Assembly: GCA_002425685.1 (NCBI GenBank)
Contig: DIMS01000065.1
Span: 26,184 to 62,399 of the forward strand
Origin: Synergistaceae bacterium UBA5560
Lineage (GTDB): Bacteria > Synergistota > Synergistia > Synergistales > Aminiphilaceae
Length of the DNA stretch: 36,216 nucleotides
Direction of reading: 5' to 3'
Positions 15,087-23,364 of this stretch are shown here, piece by piece. The position numbers were made by a program, and so were the translations under genes. The notes below the pieces were generated by a model. The model ran no database searches and was not told the origin of the DNA. It worked only from the letters and a program-made list of their open reading frames with translations. Position 1 is the stretch's first letter; the number at the start of each line of letters is the position of its first letter.

Positions 15087-16535
15087 ATGAGGAAGAAGGG
15101 GAAAGGTGTTCTCGTCCTGGCGGTTCTGTTTTTGTGCCTGGGCGTGCTCGGGGCGTATGCCGAGGCGGCCATGCGGATGGCCGTCTCCGATTTCGAGAAC
15201 AACGCGGGAGCGGGGTCCGAGGTGAATGACGCCGTGCGGCGGGCCATCACGGACATGCTCATCACGGAACTCGCAAAAACGCCGGGAATCCAGGTGATCG
15301 AGCGGTCACGCATCGAGGCTATCGCCAAGGAGCAGCGCCTCGCCATGTCCGGCCTCGTGGAGGGGTCCACGGCGGTGCAGGTGGGACGTCTCCTCGGTGT
15401 GGAGAAGCTCATCACCGGCGCCATCACCCAGTTCTCCTTCAAGCAGAGCGGCGGTATCATTCCGCTCCCCATCGGTGGCTTCGGCGGCGTCGCCGTGGGA
15501 AGCAGCACCGCCCACGTGACGCTGGACGTACGCCTCATCAACGTGGAGACCGGGGGCATCGAGTGGACCACCCGAGCTTCGGGCGAGGCGGACCGTTCCA
15601 TGGGGGGTGTCATGCTCGCGGGCGTGGCCTTCGGCCAGTCCGAAAACGGGGGTATCCTCTCCGCCGCCACCTACAACTGCATCCAGAAGGTCGTTCTGGC
15701 TCTTCAGGGTCGCCTTCAGATGACCCAGACGGTGAGTTCCTACAACGTCATCGACGTGCGAGGGGCGAACAACGTGCTCATCGACGCGGGAAACGTGAAC
15801 GCCAACACCGTGCTGGGGCAGTTTTTCGTGGTCTTCGCCGATGGGGCTCCCATTCTGGGAGTGAACAACGAGATCCTCGGAGTGGAGCGCATGAACCTCG
15901 CGGTGCTCAAGGTGAAAGAGGTCCAGGCGCGGTACGCCGCCTGCGAGGTGGTCAAGGGAAGCGCGGCGGAGCTGCAACGGGGCGATCAGGTGGCGCTCCT
16001 CTATGATTCTCCGGAGAGCGTGCGCATTTCCAGCCGGATGATGGCGGACCTGAAGAGCGATTCCGGAAAGGGCATCATTTCGGACCCTGCCACGCTCCCC
16101 GGAGGCGCGCCCTCCCAGGCCCCCCTCCAGACTACGCAACCCGCACAGCCTGCGCAGACCACGGTGCCGTCCACACCGACGACTCCGGCGCCGCAGGTTC
16201 CCCAGGTCGCCTCGGCGGGAGGCATTGCGGACACGTCGGAGGAATCGAACGTGATCGATAGCTATCCCATCGACGCAAACCAGAAGAACTCCTTGAAGAT
16301 AGCCCATCGCGGAGGATACACGAACTATTCCAAGGGAAACTTCTCCCAGGCGCTCAAGATGTTCGAGCACGCGGTGAACCTCTATCCCGGAAACTATCTG
16401 GACGCCTACTGGGCGGCCCGGACGGCGCACAAGATGGGCAATAAAAAGCTCATGAACGAATGGCTCGACAAGGCTCTCGCGGTCAATCCGAACTACAAGC
16501 CCGCCATCGACTACAAGGCGAAGTTCGGCAAGTAG
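15087..16535 (+). CDS. CsgG-domain protein with C-terminal TPR repeats
   Basis: The 482-residue protein has a signal peptide (about 1-28, LGAYAEA) with no lipobox cysteine, unlike curli CsgG. The CsgG domain covers about residues 30-245: MRMAVSDFEN, a helix ending LAKTPGIQVIERSRI, GRLLGVEKLITGAITQF, a glycine-rich hairpin (GGIIPLPIGGFGGVAVGSS) and VTLDVRLINVETGGI. A further domain (about 245-335), a Pro/Thr/Gln-rich linker (341-374) and a tetratricopeptide region (about 405-482, GNFSQALKMFEHAVNLYPGN) follow. CsgG forms a nonameric outer-membrane pore, and the glycine-rich hairpins lie where its barrel strands would be. No curli subunits are present. The gene sits among LPP20- and FlgT-like genes. 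GGAGGTGAAGG precedes the start. Confidence 0.82.
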   Translation: MRKKGKGVLVLAVLFLCLGVLGAYAEAAMRMAVSDFENNAGAGSEVNDAVRRAITDMLITELAKTPGIQVIERSRIEAIAKEQRLAMSGLVEGSTAVQVGRLLGVEKLITGAITQFSFKQSGGIIPLPIGGFGGVAVGSSTAHVTLDVRLINVETGGIEWTTRASGEADRSMGGVMLAGVAFGQSENGGILSAATYNCIQKVVLALQGRLQMTQTVSSYNVIDVRGANNVLIDAGNVNANTVLGQFFVVFADGAPILGVNNEILGVERMNLAVLKVKEVQARYAACEVVKGSAAELQRGDQVALLYDSPESVRISSRMMADLKSDSGKGIISDPATLPGGAPSQAPLQTTQPAQPAQTTVPSTPTTPAPQVPQVASAGGIADTSEESNVIDSYPIDANQKNSLKIAHRGGYTNYSKGNFSQALKMFEHAVNLYPGNYLDAYWAARTAHKMGNKKLMNEWLDKALAVNPNYKPAIDYKAKFGK

Positions 16536-16585
16536 ACGGAGCGACGGGCGCGTCGGTTCCGGAAATGAATGAAGGAGGACGTCGC

Positions 16586-17443
16586 ATGAACGGTCATCGA
16601 TTCGGTATGTGGCGCATCGCCTGCCTGCTCGGTGGGGTGCTGCTTTTGGGGATGTCCTGCGCGGCTTGTGCGGAACCCCTCCCCAAGGGAAAGCCCATCG
16701 CGATTCTCATCAGCGAGACCTCCGGGAACATCCTCAATCCCGGGGCGGCCGTGGGGACCGCCGAGGCCATCGTCAAACAGGAACTTGTCGCGGCGGGCTA
16801 TCCCGTGGTGAACGAGGAGCAGCTGGCCAAGATCCGCCGGAGCAAGGCCGCCGCGCTCGCCCTGAACGGTAACGTGGACGCCATCCTGAGCCTCGGCAAG
16901 CAATACGGCGTACGGATCTTTCTCTCCGGAAAGGCCTCCATGCACACTCCCGTGCTGAACGACTTCGGCTTCTACACGGGAACGGCGGCCATCGCGGTGC
17001 AGGCCTACTCTGCGACGAACGGTAAGTACCTCTTCGCCGACACGGTGACGGGGAAGGACATGGGAGCGACTCCGGACGAGGCGTCCCAGAAGGCCCTCAT
17101 GGCCGCGGCGAGGCTCATGGCGAAGAACGTCATGGCTGGTGAAGGCGCTGCCGGAGCGGGACCGGGAGCACCCCAGGAACCCGTGTCCTCCACGGCGCAA
17201 AAGCTTTTCGTGACCATTGCGAACGCGAGGAATTTCAACGTGGCGAATCAGGTACTCAGCGCCTGTCAACAGCTTCCCCGCTGCAAGGATGCCAAAATCA
17301 CCGGATTCGGCGGCGGCAATGCCACGATAGAAGTGTTGTACATGAGCAGCGCCAAGGATCTTGGTGACGCCCTTTCTCGAAAGGGTATTCCCGCGACGGT
17401 GGTGGGCATTTCGGGCAACACGGTGCAACTTCAGGCACAGTGA
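16586..17443 (+). CDS. Secreted CsgG/FlgT-middle-domain protein with shared C-terminal domain
   Basis: The 285-residue protein has a signal peptide with two cysteines (LLLGMSCAACAE). Either might be lipidated, but neither is a good lipobox. Residues 32-190 resemble the CsgG/TolB-N fold: KPIAILISE, GTAEAIVKQELVAAGYPVV, and YGVRIFLSGKAS. Residues 205-285 align with the last 80 residues of the FlgT-like protein at 13329, both ending in a SAKDLGDAL/NAEDLAVAL helix and a terminal beta strand. GAAGGAGG lies 7 bases before the ATG. The protein looks like an FlgT relative without the N-terminal module. Function is inferred from modules and operon context. Confidence 0.65.
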   Translation: MNGHRFGMWRIACLLGGVLLLGMSCAACAEPLPKGKPIAILISETSGNILNPGAAVGTAEAIVKQELVAAGYPVVNEEQLAKIRRSKAAALALNGNVDAILSLGKQYGVRIFLSGKASMHTPVLNDFGFYTGTAAIAVQAYSATNGKYLFADTVTGKDMGATPDEASQKALMAAARLMAKNVMAGEGAAGAGPGAPQEPVSSTAQKLFVTIANARNFNVANQVLSACQQLPRCKDAKITGFGGGNATIEVLYMSSAKDLGDALSRKGIPATVVGISGNTVQLQAQ

Positions 17444-17547
17444 CCGTTCTTACACCCGAGGTGCTTCCCTGGGTAATGCGGAGAGAATTTTGTTTTCCGG
17501 TTCCGCCTTTGGGCGGGCAGATGACGACGACGAGGGAGTGAGGCTCG

Positions 17548-18246
17548 ATGCGCAAGATGGCGGCTTGTTTTGTTCTTGCCCTGGCGGTGGTGTTGGGCGT
17601 GGCCTTCTGTGCCGCGGCGGAGGTGCAGCTCTTCGTGGACAAGCAGACCGTCCGGGTTCACGATCCGGCGCTGAACACTCAGTCCATCCTCAACGATTTC
17701 CAGCCCAAGGGATGGCGAACGCACAACTATCTGGCTCTCGCCTGGAACGATACCGCGTCGTGGATCTACGACATTCGCACCCACCAGTGGCTCTCCCTTA
17801 CCGGATTCGGCGCCGTGGCGGGGGTGCTCTCGGACAACTACGCCATGGTCTGGGAGCCCAAGCGGGTGGCCATCTTCGACGCGAAGGACCGTCGCTGGAT
17901 CGTCAGCGATTTCCTGATGGACCAGATCACGACGCCGCTTATCGCCCGGGGCATGGGAGCGGCGGTGACACTCAAGGAGTTCGTGGTCTTCGATCCCGTT
18001 CTCCGGGAGTGGAAGATCCTGAACGATGTCTATCCGAAACAGGCCATCATCGGCGACAATCTCGGAGTCTGCTGGAACGAGGCGGACGCCTTCGTGTACG
18101 ACACGACGGTGCACCAGTGGGTGGAGAAGCGGGACATCCGTCCCCAGGCCTGCATCGTCGAGGACTACAAGGTAAGCATCTACACCTCGGACCGGATCTT
18201 CGTCTACGACGCCATGAAGCACCGCTGGACGGATCAGCCCAGGTAG
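17548..18246 (+). CDS. Secreted beta-propeller-like repeat protein
   Basis: The 232-residue protein has a signal peptide (about 1-24, FCAAAE). The rest is five clear repeats of about 36-40 residues with the pattern '(I/V)(Y/F)D.....W': WIYDIRTHQW, VAIFDAKDRRW, FVVFDPVLREW, AFVYDTTVHQW and IFVYDAMKHRW. A weaker copy at the N-terminus (VRVHDPAL) could be a sixth blade. This spacing suggests a small beta-propeller closed between the two ends. I do not recognise a family. It is the last gene of the exported-protein run, 104 bases after the previous gene, and is followed by a terminator about 130 bases on. It may be a surface or periplasmic binding module. Confidence 0.65.
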   Translation: MRKMAACFVLALAVVLGVAFCAAAEVQLFVDKQTVRVHDPALNTQSILNDFQPKGWRTHNYLALAWNDTASWIYDIRTHQWLSLTGFGAVAGVLSDNYAMVWEPKRVAIFDAKDRRWIVSDFLMDQITTPLIARGMGAAVTLKEFVVFDPVLREWKILNDVYPKQAIIGDNLGVCWNEADAFVYDTTVHQWVEKRDIRPQACIVEDYKVSIYTSDRIFVYDAMKHRWTDQPR

Positions 18247-18375
18247 AGGAAGAAGCCTCGGCCGGAGGCGGAACGTCGTGTCCGGCGGAGCATTCGTCTC
18301 TTCTCCGTTCTCGGAGAGGAGGCGTTGGAGGTGCGGGTGTGGATGCCTCCGGAGCGATGCCGGCAAGGGCAACCG

Positions 18376-18416
18376 AAGGGCGGAAAGGTGAGCGACTCTC
18401 CCTTTCCGCCCTTTTT
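18376..18416 (+). terminator. Rho-independent terminator closing the secreted-protein operon
   Basis: A perfect 13-base-pair stem (18376-18388 with 18401-18413) with a 12-base loop runs into TTTTT. Confidence 0.88.
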
Positions 18417-18452
18417 GTCGCATTCCTGTAACGAAGTCCGGTTTCCGTTGGG

Positions 18453-18458
18453 TATAAT
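18453..18458 (+). promoter_or_regulatory. Possible -10 box of the polyphosphate operon
   Basis: A perfect TATAAT lies 57 bases upstream of the HPt gene, just after the terminator. The -35 position has no consensus match. Confidence 0.4.
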
Positions 18459-18514
18459 GGGGCGGAACCCATCGTACTTCCAAGAGGGCATACAGGTCGA
18501 GGAGAGGTGGCATC

Positions 18515-18904
18515 ATGGACGACGGACACAGGGAGAACAGGTCGGCCGCGGCGGTGGATGTGGAGGAACTGCTCTCTCTCTGCGATGACGACGGAGAGAT
18601 GTTGGACGAGTTGTTGCGGGCTTTTGCCGAGGACGAACCTCGCCTTTACGCTGCTTTGGAGAGGGCGCTCCATGCGGAGGATTTCGAGCATCTGGCGAAA
18701 AACGCCCATGCCCTGAAGGGTGTTTTGGCCGCACTGGCGGCGATTCCTGGGCGAGATCTCGCCCTCGCGCTCGAGCGGGCCGGAAGGAACGCGAATCTTG
18801 AAGAGGTGAGGCGGATAGTGCCGCTTCTCCGGGAGGAGCTGGATCGGGTTTCCCGGGCCCTGCATGTTTTGGAGGGAGCGTTGCCTCATGACACGTCCGC
18901 CTGA
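18515..18904 (+). CDS. Histidine phosphotransfer (HPt) domain protein
   Basis: The 129-residue protein is a single HPt four-helix bundle. After an 18-residue polar start come LLSLCDDDGEMLDELLRAF and the phospho-acceptor motif NAHALKG, with His65. Two more helices with LALALERAGR and LREELDRV follow. HPt proteins shuttle phosphoryl groups between a sensor kinase and a response regulator. No kinase or receiver lies beside it in the window, so its partners are elsewhere. The next gene starts 17 bases before its stop, which ties it to the polyphosphate operon. Start ATG 18515 follows GAGGAGAGGTGG. Confidence 0.88.
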   Translation: MDDGHRENRSAAAVDVEELLSLCDDDGEMLDELLRAFAEDEPRLYAALERALHAEDFEHLAKNAHALKGVLAALAAIPGRDLALALERAGRNANLEEVRRIVPLLREELDRVSRALHVLEGALPHDTSA

Positions 18905-19940
18905 TGCGTTGAGAGCGGGACGCCGCGTTTCGGCGGTGTCGTTTCCGTGCTTTTTTCTGACGGTGCTTTTTTGGGGGCTCGTCGCTGTTCTGCCCGCGGG
19001 GGCGGCGGATGTGACCGTGCCGTCTCCGCCTTCCGGTGCGCGGGCGCTCATGAAGGACGTCAAGGGGTGTGCCCTCGTCATGGATCTCCACACGGGAGAG
19101 GTTCTGGACGCCTACAACCTCTCCAGGGCCGTGGGGTACGAATATCCCTCCACGAGCGTTCTCAAGCCCGTTGTGGCTCTGGGGGCGCTCCACTACGGCG
19201 TGCTCTCGCCGGAGGAGAAGGTGGAGGGGGACCGCAAGAAACTGCTCAAGCAGTACGGCGATGCGATGCGCTCCTATCTCAACCGGGATCTGGGTGCGCT
19301 GGATCTGGGGAGTGCCATGGCCGCAAGCGACAACCTTTTCTTCTACGTCGTGGGGGAGCGCCTGGGAGAGGAGCGGGTCCGGACCCTCTACGAATCCTTC
19401 GGCTTCGGCAAGGCCACGGGGCTCGACCCGACGAAGGAGAAGCCGGGGCGCATTCCCAAGGGGCTCACGGGAGCCGAAAGGCTCCATTTTCTCGGGTGGG
19501 GAAGCAAGAGCATGCGCGTCACAGCGGCACAGCTCCTCGTCGCTATGGCCTCCTTCGGCAACGGGGGCTATCGGTTGCGCCCCTTTCTTGGGCCCAAGGC
19601 GCCGAAGGTCGTGTCCCGGATCGCTGCCGAAGAAGAATTCGCCCAGGTTCGCAAGACCCTCCGCCGGGTGGTCACCGAAGGGAGAGGCAAGAGCGCGAAC
19701 CGTGATGGCTACAGTGTGTACGGAAAGACGGGGTCGGTGTTCCTTCCCGGGACCACCACACCTCTCGGCGTCTTCGCGGGATTCACCGAGGGCGCACCTC
19801 GGGACGTGGCGTTCGTGGTGATCGTGGAGGGAGCTTCTGCGCCGAGGGCAGTACGCCTTGCGGGAAAACTGCTCGATTCCCTGGAGAAGGCGCTTGGCGC
19901 CACTTCTCGTATCGGAGCGAAGGAGTCGGAGCGATCATGA
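18888..19940 (+). CDS. Minimal penicillin-binding transpeptidase-domain protein
   Basis: The 350-residue protein has an N-terminal signal anchor (about 16-40) and a single class B PBP-like transpeptidase domain. The three active-site motifs are intact: SVLK at 90-93 (nucleophile Ser90), SDN at 147-149 and KTG at 280-282. The family cross-links peptidoglycan in the periplasm. At 350 residues it lacks the dimerisation/pedestal domain of PBP2 and FtsI (normally around 600 residues). It keeps class B landmarks such as YESFGFGKATGLD and the MRVTAAQLLVAMASFGNGG stretch. GGAGGGA lies about 10 bases upstream of ATG 18888. Its stop overlaps the ppk start by four bases, so it is co-translated with polyphosphate kinase. 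Confidence 0.88.
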   Translation: MTRPPDALRAGRRVSAVSFPCFFLTVLFWGLVAVLPAGAADVTVPSPPSGARALMKDVKGCALVMDLHTGEVLDAYNLSRAVGYEYPSTSVLKPVVALGALHYGVLSPEEKVEGDRKKLLKQYGDAMRSYLNRDLGALDLGSAMAASDNLFFYVVGERLGEERVRTLYESFGFGKATGLDPTKEKPGRIPKGLTGAERLHFLGWGSKSMRVTAAQLLVAMASFGNGGYRLRPFLGPKAPKVVSRIAAEEEFAQVRKTLRRVVTEGRGKSANRDGYSVYGKTGSVFLPGTTTPLGVFAGFTEGAPRDVAFVVIVEGASAPRAVRLAGKLLDSLEKALGATSRIGAKESERS

Positions 19941-22264
19941 CGGCCAAGGACAAACGCAGGCAGATCAAGCAAGAAGCCCGTTCCGCAAAGACGGAAAAGC
20001 GTCGCGACGGCAAGGAGGGCGTTCCTGCCGTGTCCTCTCCGGAGAAAGGGGACGGAAAGAGCCCGGTCGAGAGGGGGATCTACGGTCCTGAGACGCTCTT
20101 CAATCGTGAACTGAGCTGGGTGGCCTTCAACGGACGCGTGCTTGAGGAGGCTTTTCGGGAGACGCATCCTCTCCTGGAGCGCCTCAAGTTTCTCGCCATT
20201 TTCACGAGCAACCTGGACGAGTTTTTCCTCATTCGCTTTGCCGGGCTTCTGCGGCAGGTCGCCCAGGGGGTGGAGATTCCCTCGCCCGACGGCATGACGC
20301 CCCTTCGGCAGATCACGGCTCTGCGGGAGGCGATTCTCCCTCAGTTGGAAGAGCAGCGTCGCTGCTGGAAGGAGCGTCTCCTTCCCCTGCTCGCCCGGGA
20401 GGGCATCCGCGTGGAGGAATATCCCCGGGTCCGTCCCGGCGCACGCAGGAAGCTGGACGCCTATTTCGAGCGGGAAGTCCTGCCGATTCTCACCCCCCAG
20501 GCGGTGGACGGAGGGCGTCCCTTTCCGCACGTGTCCAGCGGGAGCCTGAACCTCCTGGTGCTGCTCCAGGACGAACAGGAGCGACATCGTTTCGCCCGCC
20601 TCAAGATCCCCCGCACATTTCCCCGCTTCGTTCCCGTGGAGGAGGAACAGGAGGCACTGTCCGGAACGGCGCGGCGCCTCGCGGAGCGGAATCCCTCCAC
20701 CTTCGTGTGGATCGAGGACGTGGTGACGGAAAATCTGGACGCGCTCTTTCCGGGATTTCTCGTGAAGGGTGCTTGGCCGTTCCGGGTTTTGCGGGACGCG
20801 GATCTGGAGATCCAGGAGGACGAAGCGCCGGATCTCCTCTCCACCGTGGAGGAAGGAGTGGAGCAGCGCTTCTTCGGGGTTCCCGCCGCACTGGTGGTGG
20901 GTGGCGAGATGCCCTCCGAGGCGAGGAGCTTTCTTGTGGAGCATCTTGAAGTGGCCCCCTATCAGGTCTTCGAGGTGGAGGGGCGTCTCGACTTCTCCTC
21001 TCTGATGGAACTCTACCGTCTCGACCGGAGCGACCTCAAGGATGCACCCTTCCTTCCCGCCGCGCCGAAGCTCGATGGGGGAGCGGAGGCCTTTCCGGAG
21101 CTTCTTCGAAAGCGGGACCTCCTGCTCTTTCACCCCTACGATGCCTTCTCGCCCGTGGTGGATTTTCTCCGGTGGGCCTCGCGGGATTCCCAGGTGCTCG
21201 CCATCAAGATGACTCTCTATAGGGTGGGACAGAACTCTCCCGTGGTGGAGAGCCTCATGGAGGCACGGCAGAACGGCAAGCAGGTGGCGGCCCTGGTGGA
21301 GCTCAAGGCGCGTTTCGACGAGGAGAACAACATCGTCTGGGCCCGGGCTCTGGAGCGTGCGGGGGTGCATGTGGTCTACGGCCTCTCGGGGCTCAAGACC
21401 CATGCGAAGATGTGTCTCGTGGTGCGCCGCGAGAACAAGGGAATCCGCCGCTACGTGCATCTTGGCACAGGGAACTACAATCCCTCCACGGCGGGGATCT
21501 ACACGGATCTCGGGTATTTCACCGCCGATCCCGACATGGGAGAGGACGTGGCGGATCTCTTCAACGTCATCACCGGCTACGCCAGACGCGAGGCCTACCG
21601 GCGGCTCCTCGTCGCACCCACGACGATGCGGGACGGGCTTGTCTCCCGTATCGACCGGGAAATTCGGAAACACCGGGAGGGGGAGGGAGGGCGCATTATC
21701 TTCAAGATGAACGCCCTCGTGGACGAGGCCTGCATCGCCGCGCTCTACCGGGCCGCCGCGGCAGGGGTCCGGGTGGATTTGCAGGTGCGGGGGATCTGCT
21801 GCCTCTGTCCCGGTCTTCCCGGAACGGAGAAGACGCTCACGGTCACCTCCATCGTGGGACGCTTCCTCGAACATTCCCGGCTCTACTATTTCCGCAACGG
21901 TGGCGCGGAGGAACTCTTCCTCGGCAGCGCGGACCTCATGCCCCGAAACCTGGATCGCCGGGTGGAGGTGCTTTTCCCCGTACTGGACAGGGAACTGCTC
22001 CGCACGCTCGTGGACCAGGTCCTGGAGGTGCACCTGAGGGACACCGTACATGCCCGGCTCCTCGGGCCGGACGGGATCTACCGGGCGCGGATTCCCGCCG
22101 AGGGAGAGATGCCCGTGAACGCCCAGGCGACAATGCTTGCAGGGCGGGGAATCCTGTACGGGGAACTCACTCCTCCGGCGGTGTCGGCGCGGCTTGCGTC
22201 GCCTCTTCCGGAAGCCGGCCCCGGAACGACGAGAGTTGTGCCTGCGGGAGGTGACGGAGCGTGA
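19937..22264 (+). CDS. ppk1: Polyphosphate kinase 1
   Basis: The 775-residue enzyme reversibly makes long-chain polyphosphate from ATP. A basic 45-residue extension (KDKRRQIKQEARSAKTEKRR) precedes the N-domain NRELSWVAFNGRVLEEA. The catalytic C-domains contain HPYDAFSPVVDFLRWAS, the phospho-accepting His489 in LKTHAKMCLVV, HLGTGNYNPSTA, and the second conserved His646 in LEHSRLYYF. Length apart from the extension is typical. The start overlaps the transpeptidase stop and the end overlaps the CHAD gene start (GTGA). The tail beyond about residue 735 (RGILYGELTPPAV...) is Pro/Gly/Ala-rich and not part of the usual domain. Confidence 0.97.
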   Translation: MTAKDKRRQIKQEARSAKTEKRRDGKEGVPAVSSPEKGDGKSPVERGIYGPETLFNRELSWVAFNGRVLEEAFRETHPLLERLKFLAIFTSNLDEFFLIRFAGLLRQVAQGVEIPSPDGMTPLRQITALREAILPQLEEQRRCWKERLLPLLAREGIRVEEYPRVRPGARRKLDAYFEREVLPILTPQAVDGGRPFPHVSSGSLNLLVLLQDEQERHRFARLKIPRTFPRFVPVEEEQEALSGTARRLAERNPSTFVWIEDVVTENLDALFPGFLVKGAWPFRVLRDADLEIQEDEAPDLLSTVEEGVEQRFFGVPAALVVGGEMPSEARSFLVEHLEVAPYQVFEVEGRLDFSSLMELYRLDRSDLKDAPFLPAAPKLDGGAEAFPELLRKRDLLLFHPYDAFSPVVDFLRWASRDSQVLAIKMTLYRVGQNSPVVESLMEARQNGKQVAALVELKARFDEENNIVWARALERAGVHVVYGLSGLKTHAKMCLVVRRENKGIRRYVHLGTGNYNPSTAGIYTDLGYFTADPDMGEDVADLFNVITGYARREAYRRLLVAPTTMRDGLVSRIDREIRKHREGEGGRIIFKMNALVDEACIAALYRAAAAGVRVDLQVRGICCLCPGLPGTEKTLTVTSIVGRFLEHSRLYYFRNGGAEELFLGSADLMPRNLDRRVEVLFPVLDRELLRTLVDQVLEVHLRDTVHARLLGPDGIYRARIPAEGEMPVNAQATMLAGRGILYGELTPPAVSARLASPLPEAGPGTTRVVPAGGDGA

Positions 22265-23364
22265 CGACCGCCTCCCGTTTTCCCGGAGCCTGCGGGTACG
22301 GTGCACAGGTGGTCCTCGAGCGGCTCGCTCCGCTTCTGCGCGAAGTGGAGGGGGTGCGTCGCAACGAGGACCCGGAGTGCCTGCACCGCATGCGCGTGGC
22401 CTCCCGCCGGCTGCGCAGCGCCCTGCTCCTGCTGGAGGGATGTGTCCCTCCGGAGACGCTGCGTTCGTGGCGCCGCGCAGTACGGCGCCTCACGCGGATT
22501 CTCGGAGAGGCCCGCGACCTGGATGTGCAGATTCTCTTCCTGGAGGAGCTGCTCGGAAAGAGCGGGGCGGCGGGTGCCTCCCCTTCCGAAGAGAACGGAG
22601 CGGCGCCGGACGGCGCGATGAAATCGCGGAAGGACGTGGCGGAGACACTTCCCTCGGAGGTACTTCCAGGGGTGGAACGCCTCCGCCTCCGCCTCCGCAC
22701 GCGGCGTGAAAGACGGCAGCGAAGCGTCCTTCGCGCCCTGGACCGCCTGGAACGGGAGGGGATTGTGCAGCGCATGGGGACCGTCCTCCGGGAGATGCTC
22801 GTGCGCATGGAGCTCGGCGAAGCGGATCGTGGCCCCTCGCTTCGGGAACCGGCTTTCCGGCTTCTCTCCCTGCGTCTCGAAGAAACGCTTGCCTTCGCCT
22901 ACGTGGCGGACAACCCCGCCGACGAGGAGGGACACCATGCCCTCCGGGTGGCGGCCAAGCGCCTTCGCTATTCCCTGGAACTCTTCGCACCTCTCCTCGG
23001 AGAGGTCGGGGATTCCCTCGTGAAAGAGATCAAGGTTCTTCAGGACAGGCTTGGGGCACTCCATGACTGTGATGTCTGGCGGAGCTTCCTCCCTGCCTTC
23101 ATCGATGCCGAGCGTCGTCGCACCCATCGCTACTATGGACACGGAAAGGCCTTCCCGCGTCTGGAGAAGGGACTCCTGTTCCTGCTGCACCGGCGGGACG
23201 AAGAGCGGGAGAAGCTCTTCGCGTCGTTCCTTGCCTGGTGGAGGGGCGCGGAGAAAAAGAACTTCTGGCAGCGCTGCCGCGAGGGAATCGCGTCTCTTCT
23301 CGCCGACGCCGGAAAGCTTCCGGCGACGGATTCTTCTTCCCCGATGGAGGTGGTGACGGAGTGA
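22261..23364 (+). CDS. CHAD-domain polyphosphate-binding protein
   Basis: The 367-residue helical protein is a CHAD domain (conserved histidine alpha-helical domain). It has the expected His/Arg/Lys-rich helices: HRMRVASRRLRSALLLLEG, WRRAVRRLTRILGEARDLDVQ, and HHALRVAAKRLRYSLELF followed by KEIKVLQDRLGALHDCDV. CHAD domains bind polyphosphate through these basic surfaces and often sit beside ppk genes. An insertion with GASPSEENGAAPDG (about 105-118) looks disordered. There is no CYTH triphosphatase domain fused to it, as seen in some relatives. Its GTG start overlaps the ppk stop and its own stop overlaps the next start, both by four bases. Confidence 0.93.
   Translation: MTTASRFPGACGYGAQVVLERLAPLLREVEGVRRNEDPECLHRMRVASRRLRSALLLLEGCVPPETLRSWRRAVRRLTRILGEARDLDVQILFLEELLGKSGAAGASPSEENGAAPDGAMKSRKDVAETLPSEVLPGVERLRLRLRTRRERRQRSVLRALDRLEREGIVQRMGTVLREMLVRMELGEADRGPSLREPAFRLLSLRLEETLAFAYVADNPADEEGHHALRVAAKRLRYSLELFAPLLGEVGDSLVKEIKVLQDRLGALHDCDVWRSFLPAFIDAERRRTHRYYGHGKAFPRLEKGLLFLLHRRDEEREKLFASFLAWWRGAEKKNFWQRCREGIASLLADAGKLPATDSSSPMEVVTE

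Noticed and set aside
19709..22306. Long minus-strand open frame (about 865 codons) opposite ppk1
   Set aside because: It is antisense to a gene with every Ppk1 motif. Its translation is rich in His, Arg and Gly with no domain, as expected for the shadow of a GC-rich gene.
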